Assembly (NCBI GenBank): GCA_036398095.1
Contig: DASWHR010000072.1
Coordinates: forward strand, 1 to 44,686
Source: DASWHR01 sp036398095
GTDB taxonomy: Bacteria; Actinomycetota; AC-67
Length of the DNA stretch: 44,686 bases
Direction: 5' to 3'
Positions 13,344-21,446 of this stretch are shown piece by piece. A program made the position numbers and the translations under genes. The stretch's first letter is position 1, and each line of letters starts with the position of its first letter. The notes beneath the pieces were generated by a model that ran no database searches, had not been told where the DNA came from, and was given only the letters and a program-made list of their open reading frames with translations.

Positions 13344-14179
13344 ACGTCATCGCCTTCGCGCCGCTGGCCGCGATCGACGATGCGGTTGCCGGCGCGGCCG
13401 GGATTCCGCTGGCTTTCCTGATCGGAATGATCTCCTTCTTTTCGCCCTGCATCCTGCCGCTCGTTCCCGGCTACCTGTCCTTCATGTCGGGCGTTTCGGG
13501 AGAGGATCTTGCATCGGGGGTGCAAAAGCGCCGCGTCCTGGCCGCGACGCTGTTGTTCGTGCTGGGCTTCGCGCTCATCTTCACCGCGCTGGGCGCGACG
13601 GCCAGCGCCTTCGGCGGGCTCCTGCTGGATCATTTCGTCGGGCTGCAGCGCGTCGCGGGCGCGATCGTGATCGTGATGGGCTTGGCGTTCATGACCACGC
13701 TGTTCGTAAAGCCGCTGCAGGGACTCGCTGGCAACGGCGGCCCGAGTGCGGCGCTGGGACGCGGACTACTCAAGGTCGCCGCCGTCTTTTCGGCTGAACG
13801 CGGCGTGCACGCCAAGCCGCGCGCCGGACTGGTCGGCGCCCTTCCGCTGGGCGCCGCGTTCGCCGTGTCGTGGACGCCGTGCGTCGGACCCGGGCTCGCA
13901 ACGATCCTCACGATCGCTTCCACGGAGGGTTCCGCGGCGCAGGGGGCCGTGCTGCTGTTTTCGTTCTCGCTCGGATTCGGCGTCTGGTTCGTGCTCGGCG
14001 GCGTCGGGTTTCGCAAAGCGATGGGAGCCTTCGCGGCCGTGCGCCGCCACATGCGCGTCATGACGGCGGTCGGCGGAGCGTTCCTGCTGACGATCGGCGT
14101 GCTGATGGTCACAAACCGTTGGAACGACGTGATCGCGCCGATCCGGCGTCTGGTCGTGAACTTCGCTCCCCCGATCTGA
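13340..14179 (+). CDS. ccdA: CcdA-type cytochrome c biogenesis / thiol-disulfide transporter
   Basis: The 279-aa membrane protein has about six or seven helices and the two family cysteine motifs: ISFFSPCILPLVPGYL near residue 35 and AVSWTPCVGPGLA near 180. CcdA carries electrons from cytoplasmic thioredoxin across the membrane to ResA-like proteins. The loop between helices 3 and 4 (GGPSAALGRGLLK...GVHAKPRAG) is longer than in minimal CcdA. The ATG at 13340 overlaps the stop of the preceding thioredoxin gene, so the pair is probably coupled. Confidence 0.93.
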   Translation: MNVIAFAPLAAIDDAVAGAAGIPLAFLIGMISFFSPCILPLVPGYLSFMSGVSGEDLASGVQKRRVLAATLLFVLGFALIFTALGATASAFGGLLLDHFVGLQRVAGAIVIVMGLAFMTTLFVKPLQGLAGNGGPSAALGRGLLKVAAVFSAERGVHAKPRAGLVGALPLGAAFAVSWTPCVGPGLATILTIASTEGSAAQGAVLLFSFSLGFGVWFVLGGVGFRKAMGAFAAVRRHMRVMTAVGGAFLLTIGVLMVTNRWNDVIAPIRRLVVNFAPPI

Positions 14180-14186
14180 TGAATCC

Positions 14187-15710
14187 ATGACCGCGATCGC
14201 ACCGCCCGCCGCGCGACGCGATGCCCCCCGGGGCCCGCGGTCGCCGCTGCACGTGCTGCATCGGGGATGGCGGACGCTTCGCACGATGCGAACCGCGATC
14301 ATGCTGCTGTTCGCGCTCGCAGCCGCGGCCTCGATCGGATCGTTCATTCCCCAGCGGCCGATCAACGAGCTGGCCGTGATCCGGTGGAAGGCGATGCGCC
14401 CCGGGCTCGGCGCGTTCTTCGAGCGCATCGGCTTCTTCGACGTCTACGGCGCCGGCTGGTTCACGGCGATCTACACGCTGCTTCTGGTCTCGCTGGTCGG
14501 GTGCCTGGTGCCGAGGTACCGGGCGTTCTGGCGCGTGTGGCGCGCGACGCCCAAGCCCGGCGCGCGCGGCGCGCACACGTTCGAAGGCGTCGCCGCGTGC
14601 GGTGAGGACGAAGCCATCGATATCGCCGAGCGTTCGTTGCGGCGACGCCGATACCGGACGGCCCGGATCGAGGGCGGCGTCGCGGCGGAGCGAGGTCATT
14701 GGCGCGAAGGCGGCTCGCTGATGTTTCACACGGCGTTCCTCGTGCTGCTGGTCGGCGTCGCCGTCGGCAAAGGATGGGGCTTCAACGGGCAGGTCGCCAT
14801 CGTCGAGGGAGACCGCTTCACCGAAACGCACGTCGCATACGACTCGATCAACGAAGGAAGCCGTTTTGGCGAGCGTCACCGCGGCTTCACGCTGGCCGTC
14901 GAGGACTTCAACGCCACGTTCGCCGACAACGGCGTTCCGAAAGAATTCGTTTCGCGCGTGAAGCTGTTCGAGGGAGACCGGCTGGTGCGCGACACCGACA
15001 TCCGCGTCAACAATCCGCTCGTCTATCGAGGCGTGAGCATCTTTCAGCTCGCGTGGGGGTGGGCGCCTCGCATCGTGATCGAAGCCGGGGACGGAACCGT
15101 CCTTCACGACGCGCCGGTCGTGTTCCTGCCCGACGGCGGCGGCTGGCGTGGCGTGGTCAAGGTGCCACAGACCAAGCCGGAGCAAATCGGGCTGGAGATG
15201 TATTTCTTCAACGATCTAAAGGTCGACGAGCGGGGCCGGCCGCGGAACGTGTCGCCGCTGCCCAACCGTCCGTTCGTGTTCTTCCAGGAATACCGGGGAG
15301 ACCTGAATCTTTCCGCGCCGCAGTCCGTCTACGAGATCGACAAACGCAAGATGAAGCCGGGAGACATCGGTGCGGTGGCTCTTAACGCGAGCGAGACCTT
15401 GCCGGGCGGGTACACGATTTCGTTCCCCGGCCTGCGTCAGTACACGGTCTTCCAGATCGCCGCCGACCCAGGTCAAGCCGTCGTGCTTGCGGCGGCCGCG
15501 CTCATCTTGGTGGGGCTGTTCCCCTCCTTGTATAGTTCGCGCCGGCGCGTCTGGGTGCGCGTGCGATCGTCCGCGGCCGCCGGCGGCGAACCGGAGTCGC
15601 GCGTCGAGCTATCGGGCCTGGCGCTTCAGCGCAAAGCATCATTCGAGGAGGAGTTCGGCGCGATCGTGCGCGATCTAGGCAGGCAACTCGGCGGAGGCGG
15701 TGCTCGATGA
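14187..15710 (+). CDS. resB: ResB/Ccs1-type cytochrome c heme lyase subunit
   Basis: The 507-aa protein has the ResB pattern: RTMRTAIMLLFALAAAASIGSFIPQ as the first helix, a second helix ending VGCLVPRYRAF, a third (MFHTAFLVLLVGVAVG), a large outer domain and a final helix near 430-450 before a charged cytoplasmic tail. With CcsA it forms the System II synthase that exports heme and joins it to CXXCH. The ATG at 14187 is 7 bp after ccdA, and the stop overlaps the ccsA start as ATGA. The clients nearby are the diheme cytochrome c and the CcoO-like protein. Confidence 0.93.
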   Translation: MTAIAPPAARRDAPRGPRSPLHVLHRGWRTLRTMRTAIMLLFALAAAASIGSFIPQRPINELAVIRWKAMRPGLGAFFERIGFFDVYGAGWFTAIYTLLLVSLVGCLVPRYRAFWRVWRATPKPGARGAHTFEGVAACGEDEAIDIAERSLRRRRYRTARIEGGVAAERGHWREGGSLMFHTAFLVLLVGVAVGKGWGFNGQVAIVEGDRFTETHVAYDSINEGSRFGERHRGFTLAVEDFNATFADNGVPKEFVSRVKLFEGDRLVRDTDIRVNNPLVYRGVSIFQLAWGWAPRIVIEAGDGTVLHDAPVVFLPDGGGWRGVVKVPQTKPEQIGLEMYFFNDLKVDERGRPRNVSPLPNRPFVFFQEYRGDLNLSAPQSVYEIDKRKMKPGDIGAVALNASETLPGGYTISFPGLRQYTVFQIAADPGQAVVLAAAALILVGLFPSLYSSRRRVWVRVRSSAAAGGEPESRVELSGLALQRKASFEEEFGAIVRDLGRQLGGGGAR

Positions 15711-16684
15711 GCGTGGCCGGAATTTCCGACACCCTCTTCTGGGCCGCACTTGTCTTCTACGGGCTCGCGACCGCGGCGTTCTTCGTCGCGATCCGGCGGG
15801 AGGCGCCGGGCGCGATGCGCAGCGCAACCGGCCGCGTGGCGCTGGGCCTCACCATCGCCGGCGCGGCGATTCATCTGGGAATGATCGTTACTCGCGCGGT
15901 CGCGGCGGGCCGGGTTCCGTGGGGCAACATGTACGAGTATTCGGCCGTCCTGGTGTTCCTCCTGGTCGTCGCCATGCTCGCGGTCGTGTCGCGGCGTCCG
16001 TCGCTTCGGGCCATCGAGCCATTCGCCATGCTCGTCGGCGTGGTGACGATGGTGCTCGCGCGGGGGTTGTACGCACCGGCCGGTCCGCTTCAGCCGGCGT
16101 TGCAGTCGTGGTGGCTCAAGATCCACGTCATCTCGGCGATCGCCGCCTCGTCGATCTTTTCGATCGCGTTCGTCTTCACGGTTGCGTATCTGATCAAGGA
16201 ACGCGCCGAGCGGCGGGCGCTGTTTACCGGCAGTACGGTCGGCGCGGCCTACGCCGGGCCCGCGGTCGTCGCCGAACGCGGCGGAGCGGGCTTTCCGGCC
16301 GACCACCTCGACGCCGATCCCGACGCCGGCGCCGACGCGCCGCCCGGACGCGGCCTGGCCGCTCGCCTGCCGAAGTCTTCGACACTCGACGCATGGTCCT
16401 ACCGGCTCACCGCCGTCGCCTTCCCCATCTGGACCTGGGCCGTTATCGCCGGCGCCATTTGGGCGGCGAAGGCGTGGAGCCGCTACTGGGCGTGGGATCC
16501 GAAAGAGACGTGGGCGTTTATCACTTGGGTCATCTACGCAGCGTATCTTCACGCCCGCGCCACGTCCGGCTGGCGCGGTCGCCGCGCGGCGGTCGTGGCC
16601 GTTGCCGGCTTCGTCTCTCTGTGGATCACCTACTACGTTGTCAACCTTTGGATCGTCGGCCTTCACTCGTACGCGGGGACCTGA
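15707..16684 (+). CDS. ccsA: CcsA/ResC-type cytochrome c heme lyase subunit
   Basis: The 325-aa polytopic protein carries GNMYEYSAVLVF in an early loop and the tryptophan-rich heme-handling motif WAAKAWSRYWAWDPKETWAF split over residues near 255-275. Flanking histidines lie in helices, e.g. AAIHLGM and LKIHVIS. It completes the System II heme synthase with ResB. A Pro/Gly/Asp-rich insert at about 185-225 precedes the WWD region and is longer than in many CcsA proteins. The ATG overlaps the resB stop; the next gene starts at or just after its stop. Confidence 0.94.
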   Translation: MSVAGISDTLFWAALVFYGLATAAFFVAIRREAPGAMRSATGRVALGLTIAGAAIHLGMIVTRAVAAGRVPWGNMYEYSAVLVFLLVVAMLAVVSRRPSLRAIEPFAMLVGVVTMVLARGLYAPAGPLQPALQSWWLKIHVISAIAASSIFSIAFVFTVAYLIKERAERRALFTGSTVGAAYAGPAVVAERGGAGFPADHLDADPDAGADAPPGRGLAARLPKSSTLDAWSYRLTAVAFPIWTWAVIAGAIWAAKAWSRYWAWDPKETWAFITWVIYAAYLHARATSGWRGRRAAVVAVAGFVSLWITYYVVNLWIVGLHSYAGT

Positions 16685-16728
16685 TGCCCAACCCACCGGC
16701 ACGTCTTCCAACCCCTCGCGAGGGGATC

Positions 16729-18219
16729 ATGAAAAAGCGCGAGCAGATGAAAGCTCGCGTGGACGCGCTTCGAGAGCAACTGCTCGAGCCGCTGCTCTCC
16801 CGGTTTCCGAGAATCCTTCCTACCGCACCGGACTCGGCCGCCCGCTATGCGCTCTTCTCGGCGCTGATGTGGTTCGCGATCTGGATCCTGATCGCCGCCA
16901 CGACCGCCATCAAACTGGTCTTCCCCGAGTTCATCGACCAGTTCGGGTTCATGTCCTACGGCCGGATGCGCCAAGCCGAAACGAACGTCTTGAACTGGGG
17001 CGTCCTGTTCATGGGCGCGGTCGGCGCCGCTTTCGCGATCGTTCCCCGCGTGTGTCAGGTGCGGCTGTGGAGCGAACGGATCGGTGCGCAGATCGTGATC
17101 GGCCTGAACCAGGTCGTGCTGGCCGGCACGGTGCTGGTGTTCCTCGGCCGCACACAGGGCATCTCCGGGATGGAGTGGCCGTGGCCGGTGGACATCGCGC
17201 TCGTGGCGATCATGGTCGGCGTCCTGCAGGTGTTGATGGCGACCGTGATGCGTCGCGGGGAGGAGCGCCTGAACGCGCCGGCGCGTCATCTGATCGCCGC
17301 CTTCCACGTCCTTCCGATCACCTACGCCGTCGCAAACTTCTCGACGCCGTTCTTCTACGGCGTCAAACAGACGTATTTCAGCGGGCTCGCCGCGGCCGGC
17401 TTCCTGCTGGCGATGTCGCTTGTGGGCGTGGGCTCGTCGCTGTTCGTGCTGCCGCGCGCGACCGGAAATCCGATCTTCTCCGACCGGCTCTCGACGTTCG
17501 GGTGGGGTCTGATGCTCTTCATCCTTCCCTGGCTCGGCCTTACGCAGCGCATCCTCGGTCCCGCGCAGGATTGGGTCGAGACGCTCGGCATCACATTCGC
17601 GATCGCCGCGTTGATTCCCGCCTCGTTCGTCGTCACGAACGTGATCGCAACGGCTCGAGGCGGCGGCGGCAAGGATCCGGCGGTGAAGTTCATGGTCGGG
17701 GCGACCGTGATCTGGGGGCTCGCATTGGCGCAGCTCCTGGCCGGGTCGTTCCGTCATACGGCGGCGATCGTCGGCGCGACCTGGTGGAACGAAAGCATTC
17801 GCACGGCGTTCCTCGGCGCATTCGGTCTCTGGCTCGTCGGGCTGATGTACCACCTGATCCCAAGGATCCGCGGTCGCGCGCTGCGAGCGCCGGCCATGGT
17901 GAATCTGCATTTTTGGATCGGCACCGTCGGCGTCGTCATCGCTTGGCTGTCGCTCGCGCTTGCCGGTGTGGTGCAGGGATACCTGCTGCGCGTCGGCGCC
18001 GAAACCGGCGGCGAGGTCGCGGTCGGCGAAGGATGGCTGCGGATCTCGGCGGCCGTGCAACCGATGCTCGTCGGCCGTTTGGCGGCCGGCGTGTTCGTCT
18101 TCACCGGCATCGTGCTGCTGCTCTACAACGTGCAGCGCACGCTGGCGGAAGGATCCGAGATCGAGCCGGAGCCGGTCGTCGCGCCGCGCGAACCGGCAGC
18201 CGTGGGGGGACGAACTTGA
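16729..18219 (+). CDS. CcoN-like protein (cbb3 oxidase subunit I homologue) lacking all heme and copper ligands
   Basis: The 496 aa match CcoN without gaps in the diagnostic regions, but the ligand histidines are gone. GRLRPLHTN reads GRMRQAETN (78-86, His to E84). GHNAVGFFL reads GLAAAGFLL (219-227, His to L220). GPHHLHY reads GLTQRIL (270-276, His-His to T272-Q273). GHVHSGALG reads ESIRTAFLG (355-363, both His lost, to S356 and R358). Retained: DWVETLG, LIPRIRG, NLHFWIGTVGVV, AGVVQGYLLR and YNVQRTL. About twelve helices remain. It should therefore bind neither low-spin heme, b3 nor CuB, and cannot reduce oxygen. Start: ATG 16729 with GAGGGG; ATG 16684 overlapping the ccsA stop is possible. 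It is followed by a CcoO-like gene. Family comparison is from memory of CcoN motifs. Confidence 0.85.
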   Translation: MKKREQMKARVDALREQLLEPLLSRFPRILPTAPDSAARYALFSALMWFAIWILIAATTAIKLVFPEFIDQFGFMSYGRMRQAETNVLNWGVLFMGAVGAAFAIVPRVCQVRLWSERIGAQIVIGLNQVVLAGTVLVFLGRTQGISGMEWPWPVDIALVAIMVGVLQVLMATVMRRGEERLNAPARHLIAAFHVLPITYAVANFSTPFFYGVKQTYFSGLAAAGFLLAMSLVGVGSSLFVLPRATGNPIFSDRLSTFGWGLMLFILPWLGLTQRILGPAQDWVETLGITFAIAALIPASFVVTNVIATARGGGGKDPAVKFMVGATVIWGLALAQLLAGSFRHTAAIVGATWWNESIRTAFLGAFGLWLVGLMYHLIPRIRGRALRAPAMVNLHFWIGTVGVVIAWLSLALAGVVQGYLLRVGAETGGEVAVGEGWLRISAAVQPMLVGRLAAGVFVFTGIVLLLYNVQRTLAEGSEIEPEPVVAPREPAAVGGRT

Positions 18220-18713
18220 TGCGCAACGAACGGGGAGCGCTCCACGTCGCGGTCGTCGCTGGGGTGACGGTGGCCGCGATGGCGATGGTCGTGCTGCTCG
18301 GCATCGTGATGCCGCTGACCGATCCCGCGGTCGGCAGCGAAGCCGCCGGCGCGCCGCTCGCCTATACCGAGCAGCAGGTCGACGGCCGCAAGATCACCAT
18401 CCGCGAGGGATGCTTCACGTGCCATACCCGAACGGTGCGCGACGCCGTCGGGGACGAGCCGTACGGACCGATGTCGCTCCCCGGCGACTACTTCAACGAA
18501 GCACCCGGTTTGATGGGTCTGGATCGCGTCGGGCCGGACCTGACGTGCATCGGCGACCGGCAGGGCGATGTGGACGCGCTGGTGAAGCATCTGCGCAACC
18601 CCGGCTCGGTACGCGCGGGCTCGACGATGCCGTCGTACGCCTACTTGTCATCGAGCGAGCTGCGCGCCGTCGCTACGTACCTGACCGCGCTGACCTGCGG
18701 GGAGGCCGAATGA
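18219..18713 (+). CDS. CcoO-like monoheme membrane cytochrome c
   Basis: The 164-aa protein has one N-terminal helix (about 10-32) and a c-type domain with REGCFTCHTRTVR (C-F-T-C-H), YGPMSLPGDY, RVGPDLTCIG and SGST-MPSYAYLS (Met ligand). These follow CcoO in order: REGCxxCHxQ, GPDL, and MPxY. It is a little shorter than typical CcoO (about 200 aa). Unlike its CcoN-like partner it keeps all heme-binding residues, so a working cytochrome c on the outer face is expected. The start overlaps the upstream stop (TGATG), which implies coupled synthesis with the ligand-free CcoN homologue. Confidence 0.9.
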   Translation: MRNERGALHVAVVAGVTVAAMAMVVLLGIVMPLTDPAVGSEAAGAPLAYTEQQVDGRKITIREGCFTCHTRTVRDAVGDEPYGPMSLPGDYFNEAPGLMGLDRVGPDLTCIGDRQGDVDALVKHLRNPGSVRAGSTMPSYAYLSSSELRAVATYLTALTCGEAE

Positions 18714-18913
18714 GCACGGTTCGCGTGGAAGAAACCGGCGGAATCCGCACTGCGACGCGCGGAATTCCCGCGATACTGATCGGGTTTGCGATCGCGGCGT
18801 TGACGGTCGCTCTGTGGTACCTGCTGTCGTTCTCGTCGACCGACTACCGTGGCTCGTATCCGCGGCCCGACGTTCCGGCCGGTGCCGAACCGGCACCCGG
18901 CGGCGGCCACTAG
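18710..18913 (+). CDS. Small single-helix membrane protein after the CcoO-like gene
   Basis: The 67-aa product has one hydrophobic helix (GIPAILIGFAIAALTVALWYLLSF divided at about residues 18-41) and a Pro/Gly-rich tail. The position, third after CcoN-like and CcoO-like genes, is that of CcoQ or the anchor part of CcoP, but no cytochrome domain is present. The start overlaps the previous stop as ATGA. Function unknown; a subunit of the same complex is likely. Confidence 0.7.
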   Translation: MSTVRVEETGGIRTATRGIPAILIGFAIAALTVALWYLLSFSSTDYRGSYPRPDVPAGAEPAPGGGH

Positions 18914-18920
18914 CCGTCCC

Positions 18921-19949
18921 ATGAAGTTCGGGCTCGGGCAGTTCACGCTGCAGATCCCGCCGTGGGACTCGCGGACGCCGGCGCAGCTCTATGCGGATAC
19001 GCTCGACCTGGCGGCCTTCGCGGAATCGCGCGGCTTCAGTTCGTTCTGGCTCGCCGAGCATCACGGAGCCTCAGACGACTACAACCCGTCGCTGCTCCCG
19101 ATGCTCGCCGCCGTGGCCGCTCGCACGACCGTGATGCAGATCGGGACCGGTGTGCTACTGGCTCCGCTGCACCATCCGATTCGGCTGGCCGAGGACGCGG
19201 CCGTGGTGGACGCGATCTCGGGTGGACGGCTCAACCTGGGACTCGGTCTGGGATGGGTCGAAGCCGAGTACCGCATGTTCGGGTCGGAGATGCGCCGACG
19301 CGGCAAGCGCTTCGACGAGATCATCGACGTGCTCCGGCTGGCGTGGCGCGGCGAGCCATTCACCTACGAAGGAGAGTTTCTGTCCTTCACCGATACGCTG
19401 GTTCGGCCGCGCCCGGCGCACTCGATTCCGATCTGGCTTGGCGGCCAGGCCGACGCGGCCGTCGAGCGGGCCGCGCGGCTCGGCGACGGGCACTTTCCCG
19501 CCTCGGTCGCCGGCGGCATGGCCATCGTCGAGCGGGCACAGCAGATCCGGGTGATCCGCGAGCGAGAGGGGCTCACCGGGCCCTATCGCTACGGCGCGTT
19601 CCTTCCCGTCGGCCTTGGGTCGGATCCCGACGACGGATGGAGCGGAATCCGCGATGGGGTCTTGCACGTGCGCGGCGCATACATGATGTGGGCGCAAGGC
19701 ACGCGCGACGTCGCCGGGGCGCGCGAGTTGCTGATGCCGCACGAAGACGCGGTTCGGGCCGGCGCGGTCTGCGGCACTCCCACTCAGGTGATCGAGGGCC
19801 TCCGGCCGATCGTAGACGGCATTGCGGGGTCCGGCTTCGACGATCCGTTCCTGTCGGTTATCCTCGCCCCGCCGGGAACGCCTCCGGACGTCGCGCGGGA
19901 GCGAGTCGAGCGGTTCGCGGCCGAGATCATGCCGGCGTTCGGCGGATAG
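18921..19949 (+). CDS. LLM-class flavin-dependent oxidoreductase (luciferase-like)
   Basis: The 342-aa protein has the bacterial luciferase/F420-type TIM barrel: FGLGQFTLQIPP, FWLAEHHGASDDYNPS, IGTGVLLAPLHHPIRLAEDAAVVDAISGGR (in two blocks) and LGLGLGWVEAEY. These flavin monooxygenases or F420-dependent enzymes act in the cytoplasm on varied substrates. FMN versus F420 cannot be settled here. The ATG at 18921 opens the first strand; it is 7 bp after the small membrane protein gene, with no clear Shine-Dalgarno sequence. Its link with the respiratory genes may be only positional. Confidence 0.88.
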   Translation: MKFGLGQFTLQIPPWDSRTPAQLYADTLDLAAFAESRGFSSFWLAEHHGASDDYNPSLLPMLAAVAARTTVMQIGTGVLLAPLHHPIRLAEDAAVVDAISGGRLNLGLGLGWVEAEYRMFGSEMRRRGKRFDEIIDVLRLAWRGEPFTYEGEFLSFTDTLVRPRPAHSIPIWLGGQADAAVERAARLGDGHFPASVAGGMAIVERAQQIRVIREREGLTGPYRYGAFLPVGLGSDPDDGWSGIRDGVLHVRGAYMMWAQGTRDVAGARELLMPHEDAVRAGAVCGTPTQVIEGLRPIVDGIAGSGFDDPFLSVILAPPGTPPDVARERVERFAAEIMPAFGG

Positions 19950-19959
19950 CCGGTTCGAT

Positions 19960-19996
19960 TCCGCCGCTTGGATTTGGAGGAGTGCGGAGCGGCGGA
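19960..19996 (+). terminator. Inverted repeat after the LLM gene, overlapping the nuo promoter
   Basis: TCCGCCGCT and AGCGGCGGA form a 9-bp stem with a 19-nt loop, 10 bp after the LLM stop. The putative -35 of the nuo promoter lies in the loop. It could terminate the upstream run; no U-tract follows. Confidence 0.35.
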
Positions 19997-20003
19997 TTAG
20001 ACT
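19974..20003 (+). promoter_or_regulatory. Promoter of the menJ-like/nuo operon
   Basis: TTGGAG (19974-19979) and TAGACT (19998-20003) are separated by 18 bp. The Rex operator begins on the last base of the -10, so the transcription start is inside the operator. This is a classic blocking position. Confidence 0.6.
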
Positions 20004-20020
20004 TGTGAAACGTTTCACAA
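20003..20020 (+). promoter_or_regulatory. Rex operator at the nuo operon promoter
   Basis: TTGTGAAACGTTTCACAA is a perfect 18-bp palindrome matching the Rex consensus at every conserved base. It overlaps the -10 edge and the expected start site. Rex is known to control nuo in several actinobacteria; repression here at low NADH is inferred from site quality and position. Confidence 0.92.
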
Positions 20021-20045
20021 AGTGAGCGGGTCCGGGGGAAGATCG

Positions 20046-21359
20046 TTGAGCGCAACGTTCGATGTGGTGATCGTCGGCGGCGGCCCCGGGGGCGCGACCG
20101 CCGCCTGGCATCTTGCCGCGCTCGGCCGCCGCGTCCTGGTCGTGGATAAGGCCGTCTTCCCCCGCGAGAAGGTCTGTGGAGATGGTCTGACTCCGCGGGC
20201 GGTCAAGTGTCTGCTTGAAATGGGGATCGACACCGCGGGTCCAGAATGGGCGCGCGCCAACGGGCTCCGCATCATTGGAGCGGGAACGACGCTCGAACTT
20301 CCCTGGCCCGAGATCTCGACGCATCCGGGCTACGGGCTGGTCCGCACGCGCTTCGATTTCGATTCGCTGTTGCTCGACGCTGCCCGCAAGGTGGGTGCGG
20401 TCGTTTGGGAGGGAACGAACGTGACCGGCCCGGTCACCGACGACACCGGAGTCGTGACCGGGATCACGTATGAGCGCGAGATCGGCGAGCGCACGATCGG
20501 TGAGCGCGAGGTCGGCGGGCGCAAGCCGCGCGCCGAGCGTGAGGTCGAGCGCGGAACCGTCGAAGCGAACGTCGTGATCGCCTGCGACGGCGCATCGTCT
20601 CGCTTCGGCATGGCGCTCGGCGGCCGCCGGCTGGAGCATCGTCCGATGGGAGTGGCGGCGCGAACCTACTATCGCTCGCCGCGGTCCGCGGACGACTACT
20701 TCGAGTCCTACCTGGAGCTGTGGCGCGGCGACGATCTTCTTCCCGGCTACGGCTGGATCTTCCCGCTGCCGGACGGGACCGTGAACGTGGGTCTCGGCCT
20801 GCTCAATACCAGTCCCCACTTCCGCAGCGTCGATTACCGACGGCTGCTGGAGGACTGGGTTGCGAACCTGCCGCCCGAGTGGGAGATGACCCGCGAGAAC
20901 CGCGTCGGCGGGATCAAAAGCGGTCCGCTCCCGATGGGTTTCAACCGCGCGCCCGTCGCCAAACCGGGGTTGCTCCTGGCCGGTGACGCCGCGGGCATCG
21001 TCAACCCGTTCAACGGCGAGGGCATCGCGTATGCGATGGAGACCGGCCACATGGCCGCCGAGATTGCCCACGAAACGGTCGCGCTCGGGGACCCCCGGCA
21101 TCTGCGGGCGTATCCCGACCGGCTCAAGGATGCCTACGAGGGGTACTACATTCTCGGACGCGCGTTCGTCCGGCTGATCGGGCACGCGAAGGTCATGGGG
21201 GCGCTGACAAGGTACGGTCTGCCGAACGAGCGACTGATGAGGGTCGCATTTCGCTTGCTCGCCAACCTCACCGAACCGCGCGACGGAGACGCGGCCGACA
21301 AGATAATCAACGCCATGGTCCGCGCCGCCCCGAAGCTCAACATGGTGGTTCGCGCGTGA
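20046..21359 (+). CDS. Geranylgeranyl reductase family FAD enzyme (MenJ-like menaquinone tail reductase candidate)
   Basis: The 437-aa protein opens with FDVVIVGGGPGGATAAWHLA and has the family block FPREKVCGDGLTPRA, then a later FAD contact LLLAGDAAGIVNPFNGEGIAYAMETG. This is the plant/archaeal ChlP and mycobacterial MenJ group, which saturates isoprenoid double bonds. It heads the nuo operon, which ends with a polyprenyl diphosphate synthase, so the menaquinone side chain is the likely substrate. A charged, repetitive insert (EREIGERTIGEREVGGRKPRAEREVERG in parts, about 143-172) is unusual. I chose the TTG at 20046 behind GGGGGAAG; the GTG at 20022 directly abuts the Rex operator and lacks a ribosome-binding site. 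Confidence 0.85.
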   Translation: MSATFDVVIVGGGPGGATAAWHLAALGRRVLVVDKAVFPREKVCGDGLTPRAVKCLLEMGIDTAGPEWARANGLRIIGAGTTLELPWPEISTHPGYGLVRTRFDFDSLLLDAARKVGAVVWEGTNVTGPVTDDTGVVTGITYEREIGERTIGEREVGGRKPRAEREVERGTVEANVVIACDGASSRFGMALGGRRLEHRPMGVAARTYYRSPRSADDYFESYLELWRGDDLLPGYGWIFPLPDGTVNVGLGLLNTSPHFRSVDYRRLLEDWVANLPPEWEMTRENRVGGIKSGPLPMGFNRAPVAKPGLLLAGDAAGIVNPFNGEGIAYAMETGHMAAEIAHETVALGDPRHLRAYPDRLKDAYEGYYILGRAFVRLIGHAKVMGALTRYGLPNERLMRVAFRLLANLTEPRDGDAADKIINAMVRAAPKLNMVVRA

Positions 21360-21384
21360 CGGCGCCAGATGGTGCACTCGTGAA

Positions 21385-21416
21385 GCCCGGGAGGGTTTGC
21401 ACCTGCCCCTCGGGCC
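21385..21416 (+). other. Imperfect inverted repeat between the reductase gene and nuoA
   Basis: GCCCGGGAGGG and CCCCTCGGGC can pair with a small bulge around a 12-nt loop in the 87-bp gap before nuoA. It may stabilise or attenuate the transcript. No U-tract is seen, so I do not call a terminator. Confidence 0.3.
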
Positions 21417-21446
21417 TTCCTATCGTGGCCGCTTCGAGCAAGGGGA

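Noticed and set aside
19155..21377. 740-aa minus-strand ORF across the LLM and reductase genes
   Set aside because: Same antisense effect; both plus-strand genes have strong family motifs.
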